Source: CAZPMO01 sp964587515
GTDB lineage: Bacteria > Pseudomonadota > Alphaproteobacteria > MPNO01
Length of the DNA: 41,289 bases
NCBI GenBank assembly: GCA_964587515.1
Contig: CAZPMO010000021.1
Span: 1 to 41,289, forward strand
Direction: 5' to 3'
Below are positions 6,461-14,773 of this stretch, piece after piece. How positions within the stretch are numbered: the stretch's first letter is position 1; each line of letters starts with the position of its first letter. A program made the position numbers and the translations under genes. The notes beneath the pieces were generated by a model that had not been told where the DNA came from, did no database searches, and saw only the letters and a list, made by a program, of their open reading frames with translations.

Positions 6461-7855
6461 TTACCGCCCTCGGCGGCGGTTGAGGATGAGGATCGTCACC
6501 ACCACCAGCGCCAAAGCGGCGAAGACGATGTTGACGCCGTAGACCCATTGCATGGCGGTGGCGACGGTCTCGCGCGACGCGCCGTCGGTGAGGCCGGCGA
6601 GAGACGCGACCATGCCGGTGGCGGCGGCGCCGAACGAGACGCCGATATTGCGCACCGTCTGCACCGAGGTGCCGGCGATATGTTTTTCCTCTTCGGGCGC
6701 GACCGCGATGACGCGCTGGATCGCCGGGTTGTTCATGCAGCCGATGCCGGCGCCGCAGATGCCGATGGCGATGGCAAGGCCCAGGACCGGGCCGGGCTCG
6801 ACCATGATCGCGATGGCGACGGCCGAAATCAGGATCAGGGTCAGCCCGACGAAGATGGTGGTGACCTCGCGGCCAGCGCGCACCGCGGCCACGATCAACG
6901 CCGCGCCGGTCCACATGAAGGACTGGATGGCATACAGATAGCCGGCCGAGAACGGCGAGACGCCGTGCAGCACCTGGAGATAGAAGGTCGTGTAGGTGTT
7001 CACGAAGGTCAGCACCACGCTGACCAGAAAGACGATCCAATAGGTCGCGCCGATCTCGGTCATGATCAGCGCCGCCTGGCGCGGGAACATGGCGCGCTCG
7101 GCGCGGGCGTCGCGCATCATCGCGTAGGCCGCGAGCGCCACCGCGGCGGCAACCAGCGCGAACCGCGCCCAGGTCGCGACATCGAGCGAGGTCGCGCTCA
7201 TCAGCAACACCGCGAGCCCGAGCAGCGCGAGCCGCCAATAGGGCATTTCCGAGAGCCTTCCATGGCCGCTCCCGCCCCCCACGTAACGCCAGACGAGACA
7301 GGCGAAGATGATCGTGAACGGCGTCAGGCTCCAGAATGCGAAGCGCCACAGACCCGGCTCGGCGAAGAAGGCGCCGAAGCCGGGTCCGCCGACCGTGGCC
7401 ACGCCCCAGACCGTGGAAATCACGGTAAGCACCCGGCCCCGCAGGTTTTGCGGATAGAGGATCGCCACCAGCCCATAAGCCTGTGAAGCAATCGCGCCGC
7501 CGCCGATCCCCTGAACCAGGCGGAACGCCACCAGGGTCGGCATGTCGGTGGCCAGCGCCGCGCCCACCAGCCCAAGCCCAAGCACCAACCCGGCCCCGGC
7601 ATAGGAGCGCCGCGCCCCGAACGCGTCACGCAACGCGCCGCCGCTGGCCGCGCCCATGATGGCGCCCACCGCGAACAGCGAGAACGTCCAGGAGTAGTAA
7701 TCGAGCCCGCCGAGATCGGCGACCACGGTCGGCATAATGGTCGCGACAATGAACTGGTTGACGGCGAACAGCATGATGCCGAGCGCGAGCACGAAGGTGA
7801 TGACGCCGAGCCGGCCGGTGACGATTCCGGACCAGCTACCCGGCGCGTCGTTCAT
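6461..7855 (-). CDS. MFS transporter, DHA2 (EmrB/QacA)-like
   Basis: 464 aa from the ATG at 7855, which is directly preceded by GAGGGA. The frame is open to 7936, but the extra 27 residues lack membrane character and a ribosome site. It has about 14 hydrophobic segments, as in the DHA2 drug:H+ antiporter family. The N-terminus shows the family's QFIVATIMPTVVADLGG and the first loop GALRDAFGARRSY (motif A-like); LVQGIGGGAIASQAYGLV resembles motif C of exporters. Likely a proton-driven efflux pump of the inner membrane; substrate unknown. There is no regulator or membrane-fusion partner beside it. Confidence 0.88.
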   Translation of the reverse strand: MNDAPGSWSGIVTGRLGVITFVLALGIMLFAVNQFIVATIMPTVVADLGGLDYYSWTFSLFAVGAIMGAASGGALRDAFGARRSYAGAGLVLGLGLVGAALATDMPTLVAFRLVQGIGGGAIASQAYGLVAILYPQNLRGRVLTVISTVWGVATVGGPGFGAFFAEPGLWRFAFWSLTPFTIIFACLVWRYVGGGSGHGRLSEMPYWRLALLGLAVLLMSATSLDVATWARFALVAAAVALAAYAMMRDARAERAMFPRQAALIMTEIGATYWIVFLVSVVLTFVNTYTTFYLQVLHGVSPFSAGYLYAIQSFMWTGAALIVAAVRAGREVTTIFVGLTLILISAVAIAIMVEPGPVLGLAIAIGICGAGIGCMNNPAIQRVIAVAPEEEKHIAGTSVQTVRNIGVSFGAAATGMVASLAGLTDGASRETVATAMQWVYGVNIVFAALALVVVTILILNRRRGR

Positions 7856-7956
7856 TCCCTCGCCCGCCTCGGCCACCTGATACGGTCCCCCGAATGTTCC
7901 GGCGGCAACACTGATGCGTGGGCCGTTTTGAATCAAGCGGAATGGGCGCGGGACAG

Positions 7957-8045
7957 CATGCTTCGAGACGGACCTTCGGCCCTCCTCCGCATGAGGAGAA
8001 TATTAGGCTTTCCTCACCCTCGGAACGGAGGCCGCGCAGACACTC
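7957..8045. repeat. Degenerate copy of a palindromic intergenic repeat
   Basis: The left arm (GCTTCGAGACGGACCTTCGG ... CATGAGGAG, 7959-7998) closely matches 10883-10919. The right arm (from TCCTCA, 8011 on) is eroded, so the hairpin is weak. It lies between divergently transcribed genes. Confidence 0.7.
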
Positions 8046-8124
8046 CCTGGTTGAACAAAGCGCTCCTATATGGTGACATTCCCTTCGCGCCGTATTGCAC
8101 GGCGGAATTGGAGGGTGGGTTATT

Positions 8125-9795
8125 TTGCATCATTTATTATTTCGTCGAAATGAAGCGGAAATTCCGAGCGCGTTTCGCCTCCTGGCCGTCATCGTGGCGA
8201 TGGTCGGACTTCAGGCCTGCAGCGCGGGCGAATCGCTCAAGGAATATGTAAAGCAGGGCAAGTACGACCAAGCCTCCGTCGTCTATAACGAGAACCCGGA
8301 ATTCTTTGCCAAGGAAGAGAAAAAATTCGCGGGTGACCTTGGTGTGCTGGCGACCGCCTTACGGGCGCGCCTGGAACCCGATTTACGCGAAGGTCTGGCG
8401 GACACGAAGCAGATGCGCTGGCCCGCCGGGCAAAGTTCATGGCCTGATTTGAGGCGCCGGCTCCATCGGACGCACGAAACGCTCGGCGTCTACGCCGGGC
8501 ATCGCATCCTTTCCCAACCGCAATTTTCATCGCCGCTCTATCGGCAACTCGACGCGGAATATGGGCGTCTTGAACGGGCGATCGAGAACGATGCCCCGAA
8601 CCTGTTCGCGTCATACGATCACGCGCGCGGCGCGCGTTTCTTTGACATTTTCCCGCTGGAATTGGAGGTCGCACCGTTTCTCGCCGTTCATTACAAGAGC
8701 ATTCGCGTCCAACTGCGCAAGGCCAGCAGCGCTCAACTCCGTCGATTCCTAAATTTTTATCCCGCCGGATCGGATCTTTCGAATCCGGATTATCTCGACC
8801 TCGGCAATATTTATCTCCGGAGCGAAGCGCGGCGGATCGCCGGACGCTCCAAGGTGGGGTTCGAAACTTACCTGAAGGCGCTGAGACTGGCGCGGGGCAC
8901 CGGTTTCAAACCGGATCGCAATGGCGATTTCAGCGTCGCGCTTGTCGAAATCGACTGGCACAGAACAACGGTGGGACATGATTTCGGGTTGCGGTACGAC
9001 ATCGATATTCCGGCCTCGTTCGATAAGAAAACGGCGTCAAACGCGCTGCGCGGGGACGCGGCGCAGTCCGCCGATTTTGTCATCGTGGCGGTAACCACCC
9101 GCGCCGAGGCCGCCCGGCGCACGGTTCAGGTCACACGCGAGAATTCAACGTTTATGGACGGATATTCTCGGGAGCCCAATCCCGAATATCAAGACGCCCG
9201 TCTTTCGATGCGGAAAGCCGCGTCGGACCTGGTCTATTTGAAATCGGAAATCGATTCATTGCCGCCGCTGTACCGCATCAGGGACAGACTCAAAGCTGCC
9301 GAAAAAGCAAAGGACGCGTCGCGGATCAAGCGCCTGAAGAGGATGCTGAAAAAGCATCAAAACCTGCGTCGACGCATACGCGAAACCAAGGCCGCCCATG
9401 ATCATCTCATCGAGGACCTCCGGCGCCTGCCCCAACTTATCGATGTCCCCATCCACCGGGACTATGCGTTCGAAAGACACGCCATCTCGTCGTCGAAGGA
9501 TCTCACGCTGACTTACTGGGTCATCGACAAACTCAAAAAACGTTTTCTGAAATCGACGCTGCGGCGTGTCCGGGGAGAATCCTTCATCGCCGTGGCCAAG
9601 CTGCATAACAAGGATTTGCACCGCTCGGAAATAATCGATGCCAGCGATAGCAGTACAAAAATCGACGCCTGGGAAACGGCGCCCCTCGACATCAAGCTGT
9701 CGGAAATCACCAACGATTTTCTGAGAAAGAACGGCCGCGCGCAAAAGTTCTCCAGCCTCTCGGCAATCCGGCGCGACCTGTCGCGGGGGCAATAG
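8125..9795 (+). CDS. Large lipoprotein of unknown function
   Basis: 556 aa from the TTG at 8125, chosen because GGAGGG lies 8 nt upstream; another TTG at 8095 is in frame. The N-terminus is basic, then a hydrophobic stretch (LLAVIVAMVGLQ) ends at a probable lipobox cysteine (LQAC-SAGES), so export and lipid anchoring are likely. The mature part is mixed alpha/beta with short tetratricopeptide-like helical pairs early on (SLKEYVKQGKYDQASVVYNE). A strongly basic coiled-coil region (RIRDRLKAAEKAKDASRIKR and on to about residue 440) follows, then a further domain of about 120 residues. Family not recognised. It stands alone between a repeat element and a convergent oxidoreductase gene. Confidence 0.75.
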   Translation: MHHLLFRRNEAEIPSAFRLLAVIVAMVGLQACSAGESLKEYVKQGKYDQASVVYNENPEFFAKEEKKFAGDLGVLATALRARLEPDLREGLADTKQMRWPAGQSSWPDLRRRLHRTHETLGVYAGHRILSQPQFSSPLYRQLDAEYGRLERAIENDAPNLFASYDHARGARFFDIFPLELEVAPFLAVHYKSIRVQLRKASSAQLRRFLNFYPAGSDLSNPDYLDLGNIYLRSEARRIAGRSKVGFETYLKALRLARGTGFKPDRNGDFSVALVEIDWHRTTVGHDFGLRYDIDIPASFDKKTASNALRGDAAQSADFVIVAVTTRAEAARRTVQVTRENSTFMDGYSREPNPEYQDARLSMRKAASDLVYLKSEIDSLPPLYRIRDRLKAAEKAKDASRIKRLKRMLKKHQNLRRRIRETKAAHDHLIEDLRRLPQLIDVPIHRDYAFERHAISSSKDLTLTYWVIDKLKKRFLKSTLRRVRGESFIAVAKLHNKDLHRSEIIDASDSSTKIDAWETAPLDIKLSEITNDFLRKNGRAQKFSSLSAIRRDLSRGQ

Positions 9796-9802
9796 CTCCA
9801 GA

Positions 9803-10780
9803 TCAGGGAATCAATACGATCGCGCCGGTGGTCTTGCGGGCGGCCATGTCTTTGTGGGCCTGGATGACATCGGCCAGCTTGTAGGTCGCGCCGATATTGA
9901 TTTTCACCTGGCCCGAACTGACCACGTCCAGCACCTCGTTCGCGCCTTCGAGGAACTCCTCGCGGGTGCGCGAATAGAACGGCAGGCTCGGGTGGGTCAC
10001 GAACACCGAGCCCAGGGGGCCGAGCCGCCGCGGATCGACCGGCGCCGGATCGCCCGAGGATTCGCCGAACTGGGCCAGCACGCCGCGGATGCCGAGACTG
10101 ACCAGGGAGCCCTCGAAGGTGTCCTTCCCGACGGAGTCATAGGCCGCCGCGACGCCCTTGCCGTCGGTGATCTCCTTCACCCGCTCGACGAAATCCTCGC
10201 GCGTATAGACGATCGCGTGATCGCAGCCATGGTCGCGCGCCAGCGCCGCCTTCTCGTCGGACGACACCGTGCCGATCACGGTGACGCCCAGCAGGTGCGC
10301 CCACTGACAGACGAACAGCCCGACGCCGCCGGCGGCCGCGTGAATCAGGATGGTGTCGCCGGCCTTCACGTGGGAACAGCCCTTCAGCAGCATGCGCGCG
10401 GTCAGCCCATGCACCATCATGGCGGCGGCGGTGCGGTCGTCGATGCTGTCGGGCACCCCGATCACACGCGCGGCGGGAACGATGCGCGCCTCGGCATAGG
10501 TGCCGTCGGGCCCACCCTGGGCGACCACCCGCTGTCCCGGCGCGAAGCCCTCGACGCCCTCGCCCACGGCTTCGATGACGCCCGCGCCCTCGATGCCCAG
10601 CGCGGCCGGAAAGCCGTCCACCGGATGCTGGCCTCGGCAGCGATAGATATCGCGGAAGTTCACGCCGATCGCGGTCTGCTGGATCAGCACCTGGCCGGGG
10701 CCGGGCGCGCCGAGATCGACGTCTTCGAGACGCATTACCTCGGGCCCGCCGAGTTCGTGAAATCTGATCGCCTTGGTCAT
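9803..10780 (-). CDS. Zinc-less NADPH:quinone reductase (QOR/MDR family)
   Basis: 325 aa from the ATG at 10780; the longer open frame to 11203 is an upstream read-through. It is a medium-chain dehydrogenase without the catalytic zinc residues. GroES-like N-domain with GVNFRDIYRCRGQHP and LGIEGAGVIEAVGEGV, and Rossmann domain with the quinone-oxidoreductase signature ILIHAAAGGVGLFVCQWAHLLG. Related QOR proteins reduce quinones or alkenals with NADPH. The C-terminal YKLADVIQAHKDMAARKTTGAIVL is typical of the family. The gene is convergent with the lipoprotein gene (7 bp apart) and divergent from a second, distinct quinone oxidoreductase. Confidence 0.92.
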   Translation of the reverse strand: MTKAIRFHELGGPEVMRLEDVDLGAPGPGQVLIQQTAIGVNFRDIYRCRGQHPVDGFPAALGIEGAGVIEAVGEGVEGFAPGQRVVAQGGPDGTYAEARIVPAARVIGVPDSIDDRTAAAMMVHGLTARMLLKGCSHVKAGDTILIHAAAGGVGLFVCQWAHLLGVTVIGTVSSDEKAALARDHGCDHAIVYTREDFVERVKEITDGKGVAAAYDSVGKDTFEGSLVSLGIRGVLAQFGESSGDPAPVDPRRLGPLGSVFVTHPSLPFYSRTREEFLEGANEVLDVVSSGQVKINIGATYKLADVIQAHKDMAARKTTGAIVLIP

Positions 10781-10877
10781 GTCCCCGCCTCCCCGTTTTT
10801 CTCGATTCAATCGAACGGTAGACCAATCCCCACGACCGGTCCAGAAGCGGGCATTCGGCCGTTCGTAATCGCAGTCC

Positions 10878-10973
10878 CGGATGCTTCGAGACGGGCCTTC
10901 GGTCCTCCTCAGCATGAGGAGATAACTAGATTTCCTCATCCTGAGGAGCGCCCGAAGGGTGCGTCTCGAAGGA
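10878..10973. repeat. Intergenic palindromic repeat, long hairpin
   Basis: The left arm 10878-10920 (GCTTCGAGACGGGCCTTCGG...CATGAGGA) and right arm 10933-10973 (TCCTCATCC...GTCTCGAAGGA) are inverted repeats of about 40 bp with a 12-bp loop. A degenerate relative is at 7957-8045. The CTTCGAGACGS-CCTTCGG / CTCATCCTGAGG theme is a common dispersed REP-like family in alphaproteobacteria. It lies between two divergent genes, so a terminator role is unlikely. Confidence 0.85.
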
Positions 10974-11084
10974 CTAGGAAATCTTTTCACGAACAAACAC
11001 GATCGTCTGGTTAGACCGGCCGGGGAATGTTGGTAGTATGGTCCAACGGAAATTTTTCCAGTCGAACGGGGAGGCCGAAGGGCG

Positions 11085-12008
11085 ATGAAGGCAGCATATT
11101 TCGAGGCGCACGGCGGAGCGGATGTGATGAAATACGGCGACGTGCCAGACCCGGTGGCCGGTGAGGGCGAAGTAGTCGTCGACATCCACGCGGCCAGCGT
11201 CAACGGCGCCGACTGGAAGGTCCGCGCCGGTGATTACAGCCAGATCACCGATTTTCCCTATGTGCTGGGCCGGGATTTTTCCGGTGTCGTCAGCGCGGTG
11301 GGCGACGGAGTCGATGACCTGAAGGTGGGCGATGCGGTGTTCGGCGTCTGCGACGTGGGACAGGAAGGCGCCTATGCCGAGAAGATCGCCATGAAGGCGT
11401 CCATCTGCGCCAGGAAGCCGGATGACGTAAGTCATGTGGATATCGCGGCGCTCGCCCTGATCGGGCTGACGGCGTTGATCTCGGTCGAGGACACGCTGCA
11501 TCTCAAATCAGGCGAGAAAATCCTGATCCAGGGCGGCGCGGGCGGCGTTGCCGGATTCGGCATCGAGCTCGCCAAGCATATCGGCGCCCATGTGATCACC
11601 ACGGCCAGCGCGGCGAACCACGATTACCTGCGCCGCCTCGGCGCCGATGAGATCATCGATTACAACACCCAGGATTTCACCCAAGTGGTGTCCGATTGCG
11701 ACGCGGTGTTCGACACCGTCGGCGGCGAAGTTACCCAGCGCTCGTTCGCGGTGCTGAAGCCGGGCGGGCGCGCCGCGTTCATCGCCTCGGGCGGATCCGC
11801 GCCGGACTCGCCGCGCGACGATGTGGAATCGCTGCGCCCCCGCGTCGGGCGCGACCGGCCGCATCTGGAACGCATCGTGGAACTGCTGCAGGCCGGCGCG
11901 ATCACCGTGCCCGAGATCACCCGCTATAAATTATCGGACGTGGTCGAAGCCCACCGCATCAGCGAATCGCGCCACCTGCGCGGCAAGCTGGTCTTCGTGG
12001 TGCGCTGA
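11085..12008 (+). CDS. NADP-dependent zinc-less alcohol dehydrogenase/quinone oxidoreductase
   Basis: 307 aa, medium-chain dehydrogenase/reductase. GroES-like half: AASVNGADWKVRAGDY and LGRDFSGVVSAVG. NAD(P)-binding half: ILIQGGAGGVAGFGIELAKH, then FDTVGGEV and YKLSDVVEAHRISESRHLRG. There are no zinc ligands. The start follows GGAGG at 11069-11073. Only distantly similar in sequence to the neighbouring QOR at 9803-10780, so not a recent duplicate. Substrate unknown. Confidence 0.9.
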   Translation: MKAAYFEAHGGADVMKYGDVPDPVAGEGEVVVDIHAASVNGADWKVRAGDYSQITDFPYVLGRDFSGVVSAVGDGVDDLKVGDAVFGVCDVGQEGAYAEKIAMKASICARKPDDVSHVDIAALALIGLTALISVEDTLHLKSGEKILIQGGAGGVAGFGIELAKHIGAHVITTASAANHDYLRRLGADEIIDYNTQDFTQVVSDCDAVFDTVGGEVTQRSFAVLKPGGRAAFIASGGSAPDSPRDDVESLRPRVGRDRPHLERIVELLQAGAITVPEITRYKLSDVVEAHRISESRHLRGKLVFVVR

Positions 12009-12011
12009 CAG

Positions 12012-13514
12012 CTAACCCACGTCGAAGACGATGCCCTGGGCCAGTGGCAGTTCGGTCGAGTAGTTGATCGTGTTGGTCTGGCGCCGCATATAGGCCTTCC
12101 AGGCGTCGGAGCCTGATTCGCGCCCGCCGCCGGTGTCTTTTTCGCCGCCGAACGCGCCGCCGATCTCGGCCCCGGAAGGCCCGATATTGACGTTGGCGAT
12201 GCCGCAATCGGAACCGACCGCCGACAGGAACTTCTCGGACTCCCGCAGATCGGTGGAAAAGATGCAGGACGACAGGCCCTGCGGCACGTCGTTGTGCATG
12301 GCGATCGCCTCATCCAGTTCGCGATAGCGCATCACGTAGAGGATGGGCGCGAAAGTCTCCTCGCGCACCACGTCGGTCTGGGACGGCATCTCAACGATCG
12401 CCGGTCGGGCGTAATAGGCGTCGGGCCAGCGATCGGCCAGCACGCGTTCGCCGCCGGTAACCGCGCCGCCATCCTTGGCGGCGCGCGCCAGCGCCTTTTC
12501 CATGGCGCGGAACGATCCTTCGTCGACCAGCGGGCCGACCAGCGTGCCGTCTTCCAGCGGGTCCGCGATGGCGACCGAGCCATAGGCCTTTTTCAGCCGG
12601 GGCAGCAGCGCGTCCGCGACATCTTCGTGGACGATCAGACGGCGCAGGCTGGTGCAGCGCTGCCCGGCCGTGCCGACGGCGGAGAACACCACCGCGCGCA
12701 CCGCCATGTCGAGGTCGGCGGTCGGCGCGACGATCATCGCGTTATTGCCGCCGAGCTCCAGCAGCGAGCGTCCGAGCCTCGCCGCCACCACGGGTCCGAC
12801 CTCGCGGCCCATGCGGGTCGAGCCGGTGGCGCTGATCAGCTTCAGGCGCGCATCGGCGACCATGGCCTCGCCCTCCTCGCGTCCGCCGATGATGATCTCG
12901 GACAGACCGTCCGGCGCATCGCCGAACCGCGCCAGCGCGCGTTCGAATATCTTCTGACAGGCCAGCGCCGTCAGCGGCGTCTTTTCCGACGGCTTCCACA
13001 CCACCGGATCGCCGCAGACGATGGCGAGCGCCGAATTCCACGACCACACCGCGACCGGAAAGTTGAAGGCGCTGATCACGCCGATCGGCCCCAGCGGGTG
13101 CCAGGTCTCCATCATTTTGTGACCGGGACGTTCGGACGTCATGGTCAGCCCATAGAGCTGGCGCGACAGACCGACCGCGAAATCGCAGATGTCGATCATC
13201 TCCTGCACTTCGCCAAGCCCTTCCTGGAGGATCTTGCCGGATTCGAGCGTAACAAGACGACCCAGCGGGTCCTTGGCGCGGCGCAACTCCTCGCCGAGCA
13301 AGCGGATGAGTTCGCCCCGGCGCGGCCCGGGCACCGTGCGCCAGGCCTCGAACGCGGCGCGGGCGCGGGAAATTTTCTTGTCCAGCGTCGCCTTGGTGTC
13401 GGTCTTCACGTGGGCGATGGTCGCCCCGTCCACCGGCGAACGCACGGCAAGCTCGCCACCCTCCAGCTCGGCGGCGCCAAGGTCCAGCGCCTTGAAAATC
13501 GCGTTCGCGTCCAT
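12012..13514 (-). CDS. Alpha-aminoadipic semialdehyde dehydrogenase (ALDH7 family)
   Basis: 500 aa from the ATG at 13514, with GGGAGAGG just upstream; an in-frame extension to 13592 would run into the gene before it. ALDH superfamily: NAD-site SAFNFPVAVWSWN, general-base Glu in LLELGGNNA, and the catalytic cysteine in GQRCTSLRR, whose wording is that of the ALDH7/AmaB group. Reaction: 2-aminoadipate-6-semialdehyde (piperideine-6-carboxylate) to 2-aminoadipate with NAD+. The gene directly upstream (37 bp) encodes saccharopine dehydrogenase, which makes this very aldehyde. Together they form the lower part of a saccharopine route for lysine breakdown. Confidence 0.92.
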   Translation of the reverse strand: MDANAIFKALDLGAAELEGGELAVRSPVDGATIAHVKTDTKATLDKKISRARAAFEAWRTVPGPRRGELIRLLGEELRRAKDPLGRLVTLESGKILQEGLGEVQEMIDICDFAVGLSRQLYGLTMTSERPGHKMMETWHPLGPIGVISAFNFPVAVWSWNSALAIVCGDPVVWKPSEKTPLTALACQKIFERALARFGDAPDGLSEIIIGGREEGEAMVADARLKLISATGSTRMGREVGPVVAARLGRSLLELGGNNAMIVAPTADLDMAVRAVVFSAVGTAGQRCTSLRRLIVHEDVADALLPRLKKAYGSVAIADPLEDGTLVGPLVDEGSFRAMEKALARAAKDGGAVTGGERVLADRWPDAYYARPAIVEMPSQTDVVREETFAPILYVMRYRELDEAIAMHNDVPQGLSSCIFSTDLRESEKFLSAVGSDCGIANVNIGPSGAEIGGAFGGEKDTGGGRESGSDAWKAYMRRQTNTINYSTELPLAQGIVFDVG

Positions 13515-13551
13515 GGCCTCTCCCTGGGGCGTCGCCCCCGTTCCACTGGCG

Positions 13552-14622
13552 TCAGGCATAATAGCGTCCAAATCTGTTGGCGAGGAAATCATCCAGCGCG
13601 ACGTCTTCCTGTCGCAGAAAGCCTTTTTGCGGCAGCTTGCCGTCGCTCATCATGTCGACCATGGCGCAGATGCCGGCCGCCGTGGTGACCTGGATCGCGC
13701 TCCAGGTCATGCCGGAAATGTCCTGGCTGTAGACCTTGTTGGCGTACGATTCCTGGGTCAGGCGGCCGTCGCGCATGCCGGTCACGGTGACGAACACCAG
13801 CACCACGTCCTGCATGGTCATCGGGATCGCGGTCTCCAGCACATCCTTGAACAGTTCGCGGCGCTCGCCGAGTTTGAGGTCGTTGACCAGCAGCTTCATC
13901 TGGTCGCAATGGCCGGGGTAACGCACGGTCTTGTAATTCAGCTCATCGACCTTGCCGTCGAGCGTTTCGCAAAGCGTTCCGAGCCCGCCCGAGGTGTTGA
14001 ACGCCTCGTACCGCACGCCGTCGAGCGAGAACTGCTCGATCCCCTGCAGGGCCAGGACCTCGATGCGCTTGCGTTCGTGGATCGCCTCGCACGGGTTGCA
14101 ATATTCGTTGATCAGCCCGTCGGTCGACCAGGTGAGATTGTAATTCAGCGCGTTGGTCGGGAACTGGGGCAGCGCGCCGACCCGCATGCGCACGGTATCG
14201 AGCGATTCGAAGCGCCGCGCGAGGTCATTGGCGACCACCGAAATAAAGCCGGGCGCGAGGCCGCATTGCGGCATGAAGGCGGTGTTCGCGCCGTCGGCGA
14301 TCCTGGAGACGTGGCGCGTCGTCTCGACGTCCTCGGTCAGGTCGAAATAATGCAGCCCGAGATCGCGCGCCGCCGTCGCCACCGCGACGTTGAGATAATA
14401 GGGGAGCGCGGAGAGCACCGCCTCCTTGCCTTCCATCACGCCGCGCAGCGCCGCGATATCGTCGATATCGACCACCTCGCGCGTGATGTCATGACGATGC
14501 AGCGCATTCAACAGCGACTGGTCGCGGTCGGCGACCGACACGTCGTAATCGCCGCTGGACCCCAGCATTTCAATGATGGCCGCGCCGATCTTACCGGCGC
14601 CAAGCAACAGAATCCTGTCCAA
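13552..14622 (-). CDS. Saccharopine dehydrogenase (L-glutamate-forming type)
   Basis: 356 aa from a TTG start at 14622 with AAGGAG 8 nt upstream. An N-terminal Rossmann fold (LLLGAGKIGAAIIEMLG) is followed by the saccharopine dehydrogenase catalytic domain (HYFDLTEDVETT, MPQCGLAPGFISVVAND, GGLGTLCETLDGKVDELNYK, TVRYPGHCDQM). Expected reaction: saccharopine + NAD+ to aminoadipate semialdehyde + glutamate. It is the first gene of a two-gene operon with the ALDH7 dehydrogenase. Lysine-ketoglutarate reductase, which would feed it, is not in the window. Divergent from the heparinase-like gene, with 151 bp between. Confidence 0.9.
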   Translation of the reverse strand: MDRILLLGAGKIGAAIIEMLGSSGDYDVSVADRDQSLLNALHRHDITREVVDIDDIAALRGVMEGKEAVLSALPYYLNVAVATAARDLGLHYFDLTEDVETTRHVSRIADGANTAFMPQCGLAPGFISVVANDLARRFESLDTVRMRVGALPQFPTNALNYNLTWSTDGLINEYCNPCEAIHERKRIEVLALQGIEQFSLDGVRYEAFNTSGGLGTLCETLDGKVDELNYKTVRYPGHCDQMKLLVNDLKLGERRELFKDVLETAIPMTMQDVVLVFVTVTGMRDGRLTQESYANKVYSQDISGMTWSAIQVTTAAGICAMVDMMSDGKLPQKGFLRQEDVALDDFLANRFGRYYA

Positions 14623-14773
14623 CCGAATGCTCCTTCAACGACAGCGCGCCCCATATCTGGGGATTCGCCGCGCCGGTAAAAAGGCCCGCCGGACGAGCGG
14701 CGGCCAATCCAAGGATTATCCGATCCGTTAACCAATTTCCGGTTAACAAAACAGGGAAAGGCAGGCTCACCCC

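Noticed and set aside
6342..6483. Plus-strand tail reading RRYYILPPEDGPARDQVTC... after sat
   Set aside because: Composition is protein-like, but there is no start codon or ribosome site, and it overlaps the end of the MFS gene; more likely chance or a remnant than a gene.
10781..11203. N-terminal extension of the quinone reductase frame
   Set aside because: It crosses the palindromic repeat and the start of the divergent gene; the family N-terminus (MTKAIRFHELGGPEVM) starts at 10780.
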